Assembly: GCF_000001735.4 (NCBI RefSeq)
Contig: NC_003070.9
Coordinates: 28,319,971-28,383,970, forward strand
DNA from: Arabidopsis thaliana
Taxonomy: Eukaryota; Streptophyta; Magnoliopsida; Brassicales; Brassicaceae
DNA: 64,000 bases
Reading direction: 5' to 3'
Both the position numbers and the translations under genes were made by a program. The notes below the pieces were generated by a model. That model did no database searches and was not told the DNA's origin. It worked only from the letters and a program-made list of their open reading frames with translations. Shown one piece after another: positions 23,857 to 35,730 of the stretch. The stretch's first letter is position 1; each line of letters starts with the position of its first letter.

Positions 23857-23918
23857 GGGTCGGGTAAGGACCCAGCAAGACAGTAACGGATCGGGTAAGG
23901 ACCCAACAAGATAGTAAC
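23857..23918. repeat. 31-bp tandem duplication (GGTCGGGTAAGGACCC unit)
   Basis: Two adjacent units, 23857-23887 and 23888-23918, share tcgggtaaggaccca and caaga.agtaac with three or so substitutions. The unit contains a short palindrome-like gggt...accc. Both strands stay open across it, but no known protein is recognisable. Confidence 0.65.
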
Positions 23919-25796
23919 CGGTAACGAGCAGACGAAGAAGAAGAGGGAGACCAATCTTAGTTGGAATATTTAATTGCCTTGTCTCCTTTTTCCTCACTTT
24001 ATTTCGTTTCTTTATCATTTTTGCTCGCCCACGAGCGAATCTTCTTGTCTCCGATCTCTCTCTCTTCTCTTTTTCTCACTCCACTTTTGAACTTTACCAC
24101 AAAAGATTTAGCTTTTAACCTAAATTCCAAGATAAAAGAATGTAAATTACTTTTAGAGGTATTTGAGAAGATTAATGCATAAATTTAGAATCTTAATATG
24201 ACCAAGTTATATAAACTCGGCTCTTATTCTTTCACTAATTATCCGATACGCTAAATGCTATCACTTATTTACGACAATACTTGTGATCAGTCATAATCAA
24301 CAAAGATAAAACGTTCCGACTGATTGTCTGAAGAACGTAGACACGGTTCTGCAAAACTGGAACACATTTAATGACTGTATACACACCTCCATAACTGCAC
24401 TGTTTCACATGCAATTCAATGGTGTATATCTATATACATATGCTTGTGTCTAATAGAAAGATTATGCATATAAAGTTTTCATCCGATGCTTTGATTGATA
24501 TTTGATATAGAGTGTCCTTAGATTCGTTTGAATTGTGATGATAAGTGGATGTCACTAAGAAGACACCTTGACGTGCGACAACACTATAAGGACGAGACAA
24601 GTATGACCCTTCAACATATTATTATAAGACTAATGCCACTTTACCCACTAACGTGATTTCAATACGTTTAACAGAAACAGCTCTCTCTTTTTCTTGATTT
24701 CAGTTCAACGAACTATAATTATGGTGATCCGAATGTATCAGTCTTCGTAAGAAAGCGAACTAGCTAGCGTAAAACTACTTTAAGCGTTAAGCGTTTAATC
24801 GTTGGAGTCTTATAAACTCCAACGTGATTTTTTAAAGTTTCTTGCAGGTGACAAAAATAAAGAAAATGAGTTAGTGTCAACTGTACCGTATGTTTATATT
24901 AGAGTGGAACTTCTTCTAAAGTTTGAAGTTTCCAAATGACATAATTTCATTAATTTTCTTTAAAAGTAGCATGAGAAACTCTAACCCTTATTAAAAAAAA
25001 TTCCTATTTCATTTTAAGTTTCTGACGCTTATTCTCTTTTTATAGACAATGTCATCATGTCAGGTTCAACACACAACGGAAGAATTGGTCTCTCCTCGAT
25101 TCCAATATTCGTCACATAATGAACTCTAGAGATTAAAATAAGAAGGCAATTATGTTTGAGGATTTTGGTGTTACGATTTAGATTTCACAATTTAGGGTTT
25201 ATTAAATGACCAGTAAAAAGGGTGAGAATTTTTTTACATGGAAAATACATGAAAATTTATAAGAACATGTCAAAGTTTTTAAGCACTTATTAGAATTTTC
25301 TTAACTTCCTAAAAACTTTGTTAATATTGTAAACATATGTAAATTACTACAAACAGTTCATGTTATGGCTACAGACAACAGTTTTTGAAAGTTTCCAAAT
25401 ATTTGTTAAATTTTTCGAAACCATGCATGTGAAAGTCCGCAAAACTTGTGCAAGTTTGCCAATAGTTTTGAGAATATCCGAAAAGCTTGTTCTATTAGAA
25501 AAACTTATATTCTATCATCTTGAAAAAATTGAAGTAATACACAATTATGTGTTTCTGCAACTATTTTGTGGGTTGGCTTTTTGCATGCGAGGTATTCTCT
25601 AAGTCCAAACATATACTGACTTTTTGTTTTACTTTTGTTTTTATTCATCTCGATTGCTTTTGCTTGGCATGCATGCATAAATTAATTATGGGAAATTTCA
25701 AGCCATCCACTATATTATTGACATGAAATTTTGGTGGGATTTCTTAGTTAGAGATAGTCCGACATGATTAAACTACTGATATAATTGTCATAATTT

Positions 25797-25919
25797 AATA
25801 AAATAATCATGTTTAAGCTGGAAAATGTAATCCTATCAAAAACAGACCAGAATTTAATTTCTTATTTCCGTCAAAAGATTACATTATATTTTCCACCTTA
25901 AACATGATTATTTATTTTA
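25797..25919. repeat. Long imperfect inverted repeat (hairpin)
   Basis: The left arm (25797-25832) contains ataatcatgtttaagctgg and ends gtaatc. The right arm (25877-25919) is its reverse complement, with one mismatch (aagctgg against aaggtgg) and one roughly 5-nt bulge. The loop is 44 nt. About 30 paired bases in an RNA transcript would make a miRNA-precursor-like or MITE-like foldback. Confidence 0.75.
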
Positions 25920-26439
25920 TCTCTTCCTTTGATTAAGTCACGCTTTTGTGCTTGATAAGCTAATTCTAGGTATATAGTTTTATTTTCTTAAAAAAAAATT
26001 TTGTTAAAAAAGGCATTTGCACAACTTCTCTTTTTATGTAACAAAGTATTACAGCTATATAAAAAATTACACTTTATTTTTACATGTCTTCATTGCTATC
26101 TTCATCTGTTTGTTTTCTTCGTTTACGGCTGTGACTTGGTCAAAGAAAACAATAAGAGAACTTATATCTTTTCAACATTTGCAATCACAGGCTCCATCGA
26201 AAAAAGGAAAGAAAAAGATTTTGCTAACAGTTAAAGTTACCAATGATAATTCCTTAATTTTGCATGCTTTTTTCGCTGTTTTCTTCCCATCTATAAGGCG
26301 TAATTATGATAAGATATTAGTCTATAATATAGATCTGATCTTTAACAAAAAAAAAAGAGTATTTAAGTTGTAATTGTTTTTGTAAAAGTAGCTAGTGATT
26401 TTGTATCTCTTAAAACCAATTTTTCTAAACAAATTATTT

Positions 26440-26590
26440 TCGATTTTTTCACGTAATATTAGTAGATTAGCATCGATTATCTAGATTTTACATAAACGAC
26501 GGCACAATCCCGAAAGTGAGTAGAAAATCCAATCCCTGCTTGTAGCGAGTTTATGCCCTTAGTCCTAAAGCCGTAATCACTATGCCACAC
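26440..26590 (-). mobile_element. Probable tRNA-derived SINE relic
   Basis: On the minus strand tggcatagtgattacgg (plus 26571-26587) resembles a pol III box A. A diverged box-B-like gggattggattttc (plus 26523-26536) follows at tRNA-like distance. The region is GC-richer than its surroundings, and an unrelated 3' body trails towards 26440. I cannot assign it to a named family, and the right and left limits are approximate. Confidence 0.4.
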
Positions 26591-27283
26591 GTGTTTCTGT
26601 ACTAATATGACTTATAGTAGTTAGTTATACAGAAAAGCATACTACATATTCTATGAGATTGAATCCGAATCTAAAATCCTCTACTCAAAGAAAATGAGAT
26701 GTTGCTCATCCGATTCATTCGAAACTTACGTGATCGACACTTTTGAATTGAGTATTAGAAGGAGAAGTCAAAATGTAAACACGATTAGTATGTCTGCCAC
26801 AAATAAAAGGTAGGAAGTACATTACCATTGACATTGTTGTCTCTTCCATTAATATACATCATCCCAACCTACGGCTCAAATGGTAACAACTTGGAATCTT
26901 TAGAGAGAATAATCCGGACGCATTTTATAGAAGAAGAATCAAGGTCGTTTTCAAATGTTCAATCACGCTAATGTTCAAGCAGTGGAAGACACATTTGACG
27001 TCTCAGTCTCTTTGGACAAGACTTTGTGTTCGTTATATGTTTATATCCAACCAAACCGCCACATGATTTTGTAATTTTGTTATATGTCATAAACAAAAAC
27101 TCTCTTTTATATTTGTCTGTTTCGATTAAAGATACAAATTAAAAGATGACCACTTAAAACCCCTCTTTTCTCTTCCCTACTAAAATCTTGTTTTTTTCTT
27201 CTGATGAATAATGACTCAGGGTTTATAATAATGTTATGACTATGTCACATGTATATAATAGTGAATTACACAAGGGGTTGATT

Positions 27284-28659
27284 TCACTGCCCACCTGTAT
27301 CATCTTCAGCAGATTTCTTGTATTCAGGTTTAAGCTCATATGTCCCTTGGTTCGATCCTCTCTTATTGTACACGCACAGCTCGTTTAGTATTTCTTTCAG
27401 GAACTGAGCTGGCTGGTCCGTCTCTTGTACAAGCTGCTTCAATGTCCAGTTAGGCTGGCCTTCAAATAGCTTGAACATTATAGCTTCAAGCTCACCACGA
27501 TCTCTCCTCGTCCTCTTCACCTCGGTTTGCTTGACTGGGGGAGGTTTCCTCTTTTCCTGCTCATTCAAACACAAACACAAACTTCTACAATCGTAAGGCT
27601 GATCAGGCAAAGGAAAGATAAAAATTTGGATTGAGTATTGAAGCTGGATTGTTGGTTGCTTCACTAACTCTTTACCATTTCAATGATTACACCATATATG
27701 CAAAATCATTGAGAAGAGAATAACATTTTTACCTTGGAATTGGAGGAAACTAAACCAAGCATTCCAGGCATGGGCCTCATATGAACTCCGCGGTCATTAT
27801 CAATAACCTTTAGCGCAAATTCAAGGAAGAAAAGTCCTTACACTTAAGAGCCAGTATAGGAGAAGCAAAGGAAAACAAACACCTGAATGTGAAAATATAA
27901 AACAGACCTGAATCTGTCGATTTTTAACCATGGCTTTGCTCGTTCTCTCACGACAAAGCCTAGCATATTCTTCAATGGTTTCACCATATGGCTTCATATC
28001 GAATTTGTGATCAACCTTTCCTTCAGCAGCTGCACAACCTAGAGTAGCTTGCCAAGTATGAGAATAAAAGCAAACGAAGAAACAAAAATCTAATGTATTC
28101 AATCAGAACAAAGTAAAATCCAAACCTTGATTAACATCGGAAAAGCCCCCCATCGGAACAAAGTCTGTGAACATGTTCAAAGCGTAGCACTTTGGCATGT
28201 TCCCATACTCAGCACCAACCATATACATTTTGAACTGATTAATACCAAAACAAAGGTAATAAGTTGCAAGAAGAATAATCCACCCCTAAGCTAGGTTTTG
28301 AAAATCAACCACATGGGTAGTGAAATTGGCATGAAAGATTCAAACTTTTTCAAGCTCCCGACACAAGTAATGTAATTTCAACACTCAATTTCATAAAAAC
28401 GGACTAATCAATCAACAATCTAGGGTTTGAGCTAAAACTCAAAATTTAAGAACCAAATTACCTCGGGGGGAGAATCGTCCCGTAGAGGATCAACTTCGCG
28501 AACAATCTTTGCCATGTCGGGAGGAGAATCCGAGGAAGCAAAAGAAGAAGACGACGAAGCTGCTATCTTGTGCCATGCCTTGTCTACAACTACAGGACAC
28601 TTCATCAACCAAATCGATCTATCACTTTTCTCTATATCGAGATTATGAATATCTTCCAT
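27284..28659 (-). CDS. Transcription initiation factor TFIIF, beta subunit (RAP30-like)
   Basis: Five exons on the minus strand: 28659-28462, 28234-28126, 28038-27908, 27807-27733 and 27556-27284, giving 261 aa with all joins in frame. The N-terminal half (about residues 15-130; KSDRSIWLMKCPVVVDKAW, later KMYMVGAEYGNMPKCYALNM) matches the TFIIF-beta dimerisation fold that pairs with TFIIF-alpha. The C-terminal part (about 185-250; RRDRGELEAIMFKLFEGQPNW to NQGTYELKPEYK) is the winged-helix domain that contacts DNA and polymerase II. Length is normal for plants. A Ser-rich insert near residues 33-45 is low complexity. It acts in the nucleus in pre-initiation complex assembly. It matches AT1G75510 in memory. 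Confidence 0.94.
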
Positions 28660-31600
28660 CGTTACTCTCTCTCTTCTCCAAAGTCAATCTTCTTTCTCTT
28701 GTCGCAGTTTCTTTACTTCTCTTGAGCTCTGTCTGATCTTCCGATTTCGTTTTGACTTAAAACCTAAGTCTTCTTACTTTGAAGCGGAGGTGAAAAAAAA
28801 GGAATCCCATCTCATATGACCCGACCCGTTACTATATACGTGGACCGACTTGGGCGTTAAAACAAATAGGCCAAGGCCCATATTATTGTAAGAATCCAGT
28901 TTCTTTAATGGGCCGTTTGTTATTCGCAAAAACATATATTTCTTGTTGCCACATTTTGAATTGTTTTATTTTCTAAAGTATAGATGACATGATTAATAGG
29001 GGTATATGTATGTCCATACTGCATACATAAACACATGTAGAGCATGCATGGATCATGGATGTATGGTGCATGTATAAATGTATTAAATTTAAATGGATCA
29101 CATACATATTGTTTGGACTTTTGGACCACTATTGTGCTGATAAAGAGTAAAGAGAACACCAAGGTTGTTGTTGACAAAAAAGGAAACAAAATACCGAGGA
29201 TGGAAATGGATTGGCGATTAGGACAACGACAATGAATTAATTCTTAGAAAGAACTTAACTAAATCCATGAGAAAACCCTAACCACTAGTTTCACTCAGTT
29301 GCTTCAATGTACAAAGGGGGACCAATCTCTCATCTTTTCTCCTTTTGGTTATAGCTGTAACTGTAGTTGTAGCTAGGTTTATGGCCGTTGTATTTAGATT
29401 TTATGTTTGTTGGATATAGTTTTAACTTTTAGCTCTACACTTCTTATAAATAAAAGATTTACTCAGTTAGCTTCAGTGTACGTTGTTGTGTATGTATATC
29501 TTAATTATCAGTACGTAACACATTATCTAGATTTGATTTTTATTTTTTCAATACAGAGCATCAAATAGTAACATCATATATTAATAACTATTTTCAGAGG
29601 TATACTTCGAAAAATGTTCGAACTAGCCATGAATCTTTTGAATAAAAATCATCTCAAATGGACAGAGAAAGATTTACGTGGAGCCAAATCATCTCAGGGA
29701 AAAACTGAAGTTGGGTTGTGATTTGTGAAAAACTGTTATTTATCCCCATTTACGAATTCCGTTCACATGGTCACTATCTAATGACGCGTTGGAAGATTTA
29801 ATGATTTTTGTAAAGGAAATTGAGGTAAAAGAAAAGAAACTGTCATATCAATCATAATCGAGTTAGGTATAAGTATAACAGATGTTGAGGAAAATCTTTG
29901 TTCGGAATTAGTCTTTCACTTTGACCATAGACTTTACAATTTCACAAATGATGTGTCTTGGACGATCTTCATGCTTCTCAACAATTTAATTTCCCTTTCT
30001 CCAGCATATTTAATTAACAATTTACTTGCTAACTATCTCAGAAAAAACTATTATTTCAAACTTAACCTACCGTGTATTTTAATGGCAATTAATGACAATG
30101 CCAAACATTTGACCTGTGAGGATGACTGAGTACTTACCATTGGAACCACATGCACGTCATCGGTACGTAATAAAGAAGAAAAAAAATATCAAATATATAA
30201 TTCACATTAGTTATAATAAGTTATGGCTAGAGAGAAGTTCTATATAGTTCCAAAAAAAACCCATATATAGGTTTAATACCATGAGGCTGTAGGGTTTTTG
30301 CGAAACAAGAAGTTAGATAGATTAAGTAAAATATCAGAGGAGATATGATCATGAGTTTTTGGATCAACTACATTTAATTTTTATAATAATTTTGATCGAG
30401 AGAGACTGAAGAAGAGATCACATGCCGTGAGTCAGACACTCTACAGTTTTTGAGAAACTTCCATCTATCTCCTCTGTCATTTATACTTGTCCTAAATCAA
30501 GCAATCTATAACAGTACTGTTAATAGTACTAGCTAATCATTATTATTGTTAACAGTATCAGTTCACACATAGATAAAACAAATTATTATATCATCTCATT
30601 AGAAAAACGAAATCAATTTTAGTTTCATCATATGTCTTAATCAGTCATTTGTATATATATATATACTGCATCGACCAGTTTTTATTCTGTAAGACAGAAT
30701 TAGTAAATGGGGATTAGCTACAGACGACTGATAGTCACATCCATGATCCATGCAAGTAATAATTAAATAGCTAAAAATATGATAATTCTGCAGGGAAGTA
30801 GTTTGATATAAATACTTTATATTACCATCCGTTTACATTCATCTACGCCAACATTTCACATGTTACGTATTTACTCACAATCTGACGTTCTCCACATAAC
30901 TAACGTTAACCTCCTATATTATTGTAGACAGGGGTTGAATCTAGATGGAATGACACGATATTATCTAAGTAAAAACCTGTCCATGAGACTAGAGGTCTTT
31001 TTCAAAATATTTATGTAGATTTTTGGATTATTCAACTATGACTCAAACCAGAGAAAGATATAAACAAGCTAAATTTAAGTGCATAAATATAATTTAAAGC
31101 CGCCCAGGACCAGTTTTTAACTAAACTTTTTCCATCTTTTCTCAGTTGTTGGGTATATATATATTACAATTGAGAACTAATTTTAACATCTTTCACTCTG
31201 GAGAAATTCAATTGGGTAATATAAAAATTGCTTGAAGTTTACTAAGTATATGTTTTTTTTCAAATCTTTGATCAGTGGAACACGAAACCTAGTTAAGTCA
31301 TGTTTAGATCCGGCAAGCAAACGGATAAACGGGGAAAAAGGTAGCTTGGAGCTCAACACCAACCAGAAAGCTATTTCAATATCAAACCAAAAGATTTTTA
31401 TTATTCTTTCTTTTCTAAAATAAGTATTTTTGATTTGACCTTGAAAAGTACTATATATAATTATATATGTCGTAAATCAATAAAAAGAGGGTTATATTAT
31501 ATATTAATTAATATCATAAGACTATAACTAAACCACATTTAAATTGCAACACAGAGATCGATCCTAATGAACAAAAATAAAGCAAAAGATTAATCTTTGA

Positions 31601-31808
31601 AACATGAACACTATCTTCTTTTCTTAAAAGTACGTACAATATGCATGTTAATCACCACTAAGTAACAACCTAGGTAAGGGTGTTTTTTCCAAATTGCACG
31701 AAGTTTCAAAAATAGATAAACGAAAACAAAAACAAAAACAAAAGAAATCCTCTTATTATTATAACGTTTAAAGATTAACAATAATCAATAACTGATATCA
31801 GAATCTGA
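28660..31808. other. Spacer between TFIIF-beta promoter and SRS5 3' end
   Basis: After the promoter elements, about 2.9 kb of AT-rich sequence follows with no supported gene. Open frames at 28920-29189 and 31232-31423 lack domains. The rightmost part is SRS5 3' UTR. Confidence 0.5.
28872..28915 (-). promoter_or_regulatory. GGCCCA/TGGGCC elements upstream of TFIIF-beta
   Basis: ggcccata near 28875 and atgggccg near 28909 lie about 215-255 bp upstream of the start codon. Such site II elements are common in plant promoters of basal-machinery genes and fit this product. Confidence 0.45.
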
Positions 31809-33209
31809 TCAAGACCTCGGAGGTGTGAAGAATGGCGTACCCGCGATGAAGGAGTTGAGTTGAGCTGGGTAAAGCGAAGAAGGATCAAGCATTAATCCAT
31901 TATTATTGTTACCGGTGACAGTCTTAGTGGCGGTCTCCTCCACATTGGTGGTGGTTGCAGTGGAAGCAAGTAGGTTAAGGTGATGATTATCTTGATGTTC
32001 TGGTCCTTGGTCATAGAGAATGCCTTTGAAGATATGGCCTCCAATGTTCACAGCCGTTTGGTAAGCATATGCTTGATCATCTTCATCCTCTTCTATTGAG
32101 CTCACTCTAACGCACCGGAATATCGCCGGTGAGTTAACCTCCGGTGGTAAGTGTTGACTCACCTCCAACCCTAATTTTTTTATTAATGATTATAAGATCA
32201 CCAAAATATAAACATGAGATTTGTTTTTAGCCCCTTTTAGTATAACATGTTGTTGATTATAAAGCGTAGCTCCCATTTCATATCTACAAAAACGAATCTT
32301 TATTGCATTGTTTTTACATGAAATCGATCTTGGTTAGATCCTTTTATGTCGTCAGGTTTACTAAGGAACAGTAACTTGTATAAATAAAGCAGCAATATCC
32401 GGCGGACATCCTCATTCACACGCAAATGATGTTGTACTTCTCCACAAACATTCATAATTAAAACTTTGACACTTTTTCATGAAAATTTAATCAATCTTGA
32501 AAGCTAATTCAATATCATCAAGAATTTTACCTGAATTAGAATTAGCATTCACCACACGGGTATTAGCAAGAGCCGATCCACCACCACCACTATGGTCTTT
32601 ATCATCATTATTATCACCACCACTAGCTTCTCGAAGGCGTTTGGCGTTTTGCGTTTCACGGCTGGAGGCTGAGTGGTGCTGCAAGGAAGCGAGTTGGGCT
32701 AAACGCTCACGACGTTTAGCAGCAGGAACCCAAGTGCTCTTAACGTGAGTTTGACAATGAAAGCCTCGGCTTTTACAACAAGTTCTACATCTCATATGAG
32801 GACAATCTTTCTTAGCTTGATTTCCACAATCTTGACAATTCATACCTCCTTGTCTCGTCACCGTGAACCCTCCCGGCTCATGATCGGAGACTACGTTGAA
32901 GTATAAACTCCGGCTACGGTTATTGTTGTTGTTGCTGCTGCTTCCGCTAGGAACCATTCCAAATGAGTAGAAGTTTGCAGGAGCTGAGGCATGTTGTTGC
33001 TGTTGTTGTTGTTGTTGATGTTCTTGTTGTTGGAAGTATTGCGGAGGCCAAATCTCGAAACCCTTGTTGTTATTATAGATCTCGTCTTTGTAAAGATAAA
33101 GATAATTGCTCTTGTCTTGATGATGATGATCCTTGTCTACTTGATGATGATCTTGCTTGTTGTTGTTGCTGTTGTTGTCTCTCCCTCCTAGATAGAAGAA
33201 CCCTGCCAT
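31809..33209 (-). CDS. SRS5: SHI-related sequence zinc-finger transcription factor SRS5
   Basis: Two exons: 33209-32531 and 32170-31809 (intron 32530-32171), 346 aa. The N-terminal 120 residues are low complexity, with His, Gln and Asn runs. The family's RING-like zinc finger is at C125-C152 ([21 protein letters not shown]...CQTH), followed by the basic stretch [15 protein letters not shown]. The second signature, the IGGH box, is in exon 2 at residues 269-272 ([20 protein letters not shown]). This is the complete SHI/STY architecture. Family members are nuclear and bind ACTCTAC-type elements to activate auxin-biosynthesis (YUCCA) genes in gynoecium, leaf and lateral-root development. Retention of the intron would stop translation at 32487 and give a 240-aa form without the IGGH box. 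It matches AT1G75520. Confidence 0.94.
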
Positions 33210-34712
33210 TTCTTTCCCCAGTGGTAATCAACATCACACACCCAACACACCACAAAGAGAAATCAAAGAAAAGGGTAAATCTTGATTTGATTTCCTTTTC
33301 TTTGCTATAAAGATTGACGGTAGATGATGAGGAAGCTTAAGAAACTGCAAACGCCGCCATGGAATTAGTCTTTCTTCATCACTTAAGATAACTCAAGTTT
33401 GATCTCTGAAAGTGGAAGTTTGCTGGATTTACTCGGTGGATTAAGAGAGAGAGAGAGAGAAAAAAAGTTTTTAAGACATAGAGAGTCCCATGAAGATCTT
33501 TTGCTTTGGGCACTTCACTACAGTTATCTTCCAGTTTGAGTGAATCCCCATCACATAAATATCACTCAAACTATTGTTGAAAAAAAAAGAAAAAAAAAGG
33601 AATATGGATAAATAGATAGGTGACATTTTTTAAGTAATTTTGTTAGAGTAATCATTCCATTCCATTAATATGTATATATGCTTATTCTCTACATTTTTCA
33701 TAGGTATTTTCATAATCCCTTATTACAATCTAATTAATACATGTAAGATGATAAAAATTAAATGACGCGTTGTTTTCTTTACTATGTAGGAAGTCATTTT
33801 TTTGTCCACAGATGCAAATTATATATCTAATCGATGGTTTTAGGATTCAAAACAATATGCATGAAGGAGTATAAAATATATTACGCCGAACCAACGTATC
33901 GAATTTAATAATGACTCGTTTTCGTTTTAGTAGATTTTAAAAATTTAAGATGTGTTAATTAAAAGAAATTTCTTAGCGAAAATGTTGTTTCTTTTAAAAC
34001 TAAACTAGAAAATAGAAAATAGCTCGCTTTTTAAGCTCATAGTGTTAATTTTTATCAATGGTGAATAGAGTGCCACGTGTTAGAACAGGGAGTTTTTCTC
34101 CACTCGTCCCTCCCCCGCAAAACCCTCCCCACCGTTTATCTTTTTACTTCGGTTTATCTATTTTGTGATGAAATTATATATGGGAAGTTTGAGAAAACAA
34201 AAAAGGCAAAGATAAAAGTCTGAAATAAAGAAAAAGGAAAAAAAAAATGAAATCTGAGAAAAAATGAAAAGGATAGTCTAACGTCACATTCCTTTGACAT
34301 TTTATCGTCACGGACGGTCTCATCGTGAGGTTTACCGCTTAATCACGGCGATTAGACTTTCAATGACATAACTTTTTCAACGACGCCTTCGTGCGTTAAT
34401 TTTTCCTTTTTTGATAATTTTGTTATTTATTCGTCTAATCAGAAATACGTGGTATTAACATTGAATCGACATGAAGAGGGCGATCGTAGAAACTTAAACA
34501 CTTTTTGAATATGAACTATAAGAAAACTATGTGGTGTGTGAAAAAAAAACAAAAAAAAAACTATGTGGTTTGTTTTAAGGGATTTTTGCTGGACAGCGAT
34601 CCCTAGTCTAGTTCTAGGTCACGAGTCATTATTATTAGCCGACGAAGGGATGTGATCGTCTTCCATCTTTACCCAAACTAATACATGAATATAATGTATT
34701 ATTTCTGTATTC

Positions 34713-34719
34713 AGGTTTT

Positions 34720-34759
<40 letters not shown>

Positions 34760-34770
34760 GTTTTTAGCTT
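34713..34770 (-). repeat. T32 tract between 13-bp direct repeats
   Basis: aggtttttagctt at 34713-34725 recurs at 34758-34770. Between them are only the T-tract (34724-34755) and two A. On the minus strand this is a target duplication, tt, about 30 A, then the second target copy. It would be a poly-A tail inserted with essentially no element body. Confidence 0.65.
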
Positions 34771-35686
34771 ATTCCAATCGAAGTAGAAAACTTAGCTTTC
34801 ACGTTAATACAGTACTATATAGTTTCAAATTTTGGAAAAATATATAACTAAACGGGATATGAGGGTTATTTAGCTTATTTTGCTCGTTTTACAAATTAAA
34901 ACTATAAATATGTACACACACATAATTGCATAAACATGAGAATAGTTAAGAGTACATAAAAACCGTTAGTGGTTTATCTTAAACTAGCTACTATTAATTA
35001 TACCAACTAATTAAATATTTTATACTATCACGTAATTGGTCGTACATAAATCTGCGAATTTAAAATTTAAATCACTAAAGGATTTACTTATTCAGTCATA
35101 CCTTGTACCCTCATTAGAGCCGAAGCAGGCAGACCCACTCTAGTTTCTTTGATCACGTGGAATCGCGGGAATTAGCGGCGCAATTTGCATTTTATAATCA
35201 TAATTAGGCGCATTTGGTATTTAATTTTAAAGTTTATATCTCTGATGGTTCGCCTTTTCTTTATCCTAAATGTTGTGCATGTACAGTATATAAGTATATG
35301 GTCTATTCAAAGTTTGAAAAATATTTAAAGATATTTCATATTTGTAATCGACGACCAACCCACATACCTTAAACTCTTAATAACACTCGCATTACTTCAA
35401 AACTGATTACCAATTTTCATATCCTAATTTTTGCCATCGCATGATCTCAAATTTAACTTGTGAATTATATTTATTTCAAAATTTACGAGTCTATTCCACC
35501 TTGTATTGCCAATCGTTGACGACTTCTCATGCATATTCATAATAAGCAGGTCACGAGAGTAAGATTTTACTTCTCCAATTCTCATAGCTAGATTTGATCA
35601 AATCTTCGGTATCGACGAGCCAATTAATACACAACCAATTTCTCAAGATAAAGTCTCTTACCTATATTACTAGCTAATCCTTGAAG

Positions 35687-35730
35687 ATGAGATGTGCGAT
35701 TGACAAAAAAAAAAAAAAAATGAGTTATGC
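35687..35730 (+). repeat. gattgac + A16 between imperfect 11-bp repeats
   Basis: atgagatgtgc (35687-35697) and atgagttatgc (35720-35730) match at 9 of 11 positions. They flank gattgac followed by about 16 A. The body is nearly that of the scar at 557-618. The imperfect duplication makes this weaker. Confidence 0.4.

Larger units (their letters stand above)
20122..27283. other. 7.2-kb gene-free spacer between WAT1 and TFIIF-beta
   Basis: No credible protein exon is visible. Contents include a TA microsatellite (about 20330-20353), a GC-richer islet (21633-21705), a 31-bp duplication (23857-23918), a perfect 9-bp-arm hairpin (24800-24824, loop cttataa), the long hairpin at 25797-25919 and a tRNA-related SINE-like segment near 26.5 kb. 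Open frames such as 26017-26373 are AT-driven and show no domain. Confidence 0.6.

Noticed and set aside
26001..26373. Overlapping plus-strand frames of 77 and 118 residues
   Set aside because: Composition follows the AT-rich DNA. There is no conserved motif and no promoter or splice context.
32963..33310. Plus-strand Cys/Val/Leu-rich frames over SRS5 exon 1
   Set aside because: These arise from CAG/CAT/AAC repeats encoding the Gln/His/Asn runs of SRS5 on the other strand.
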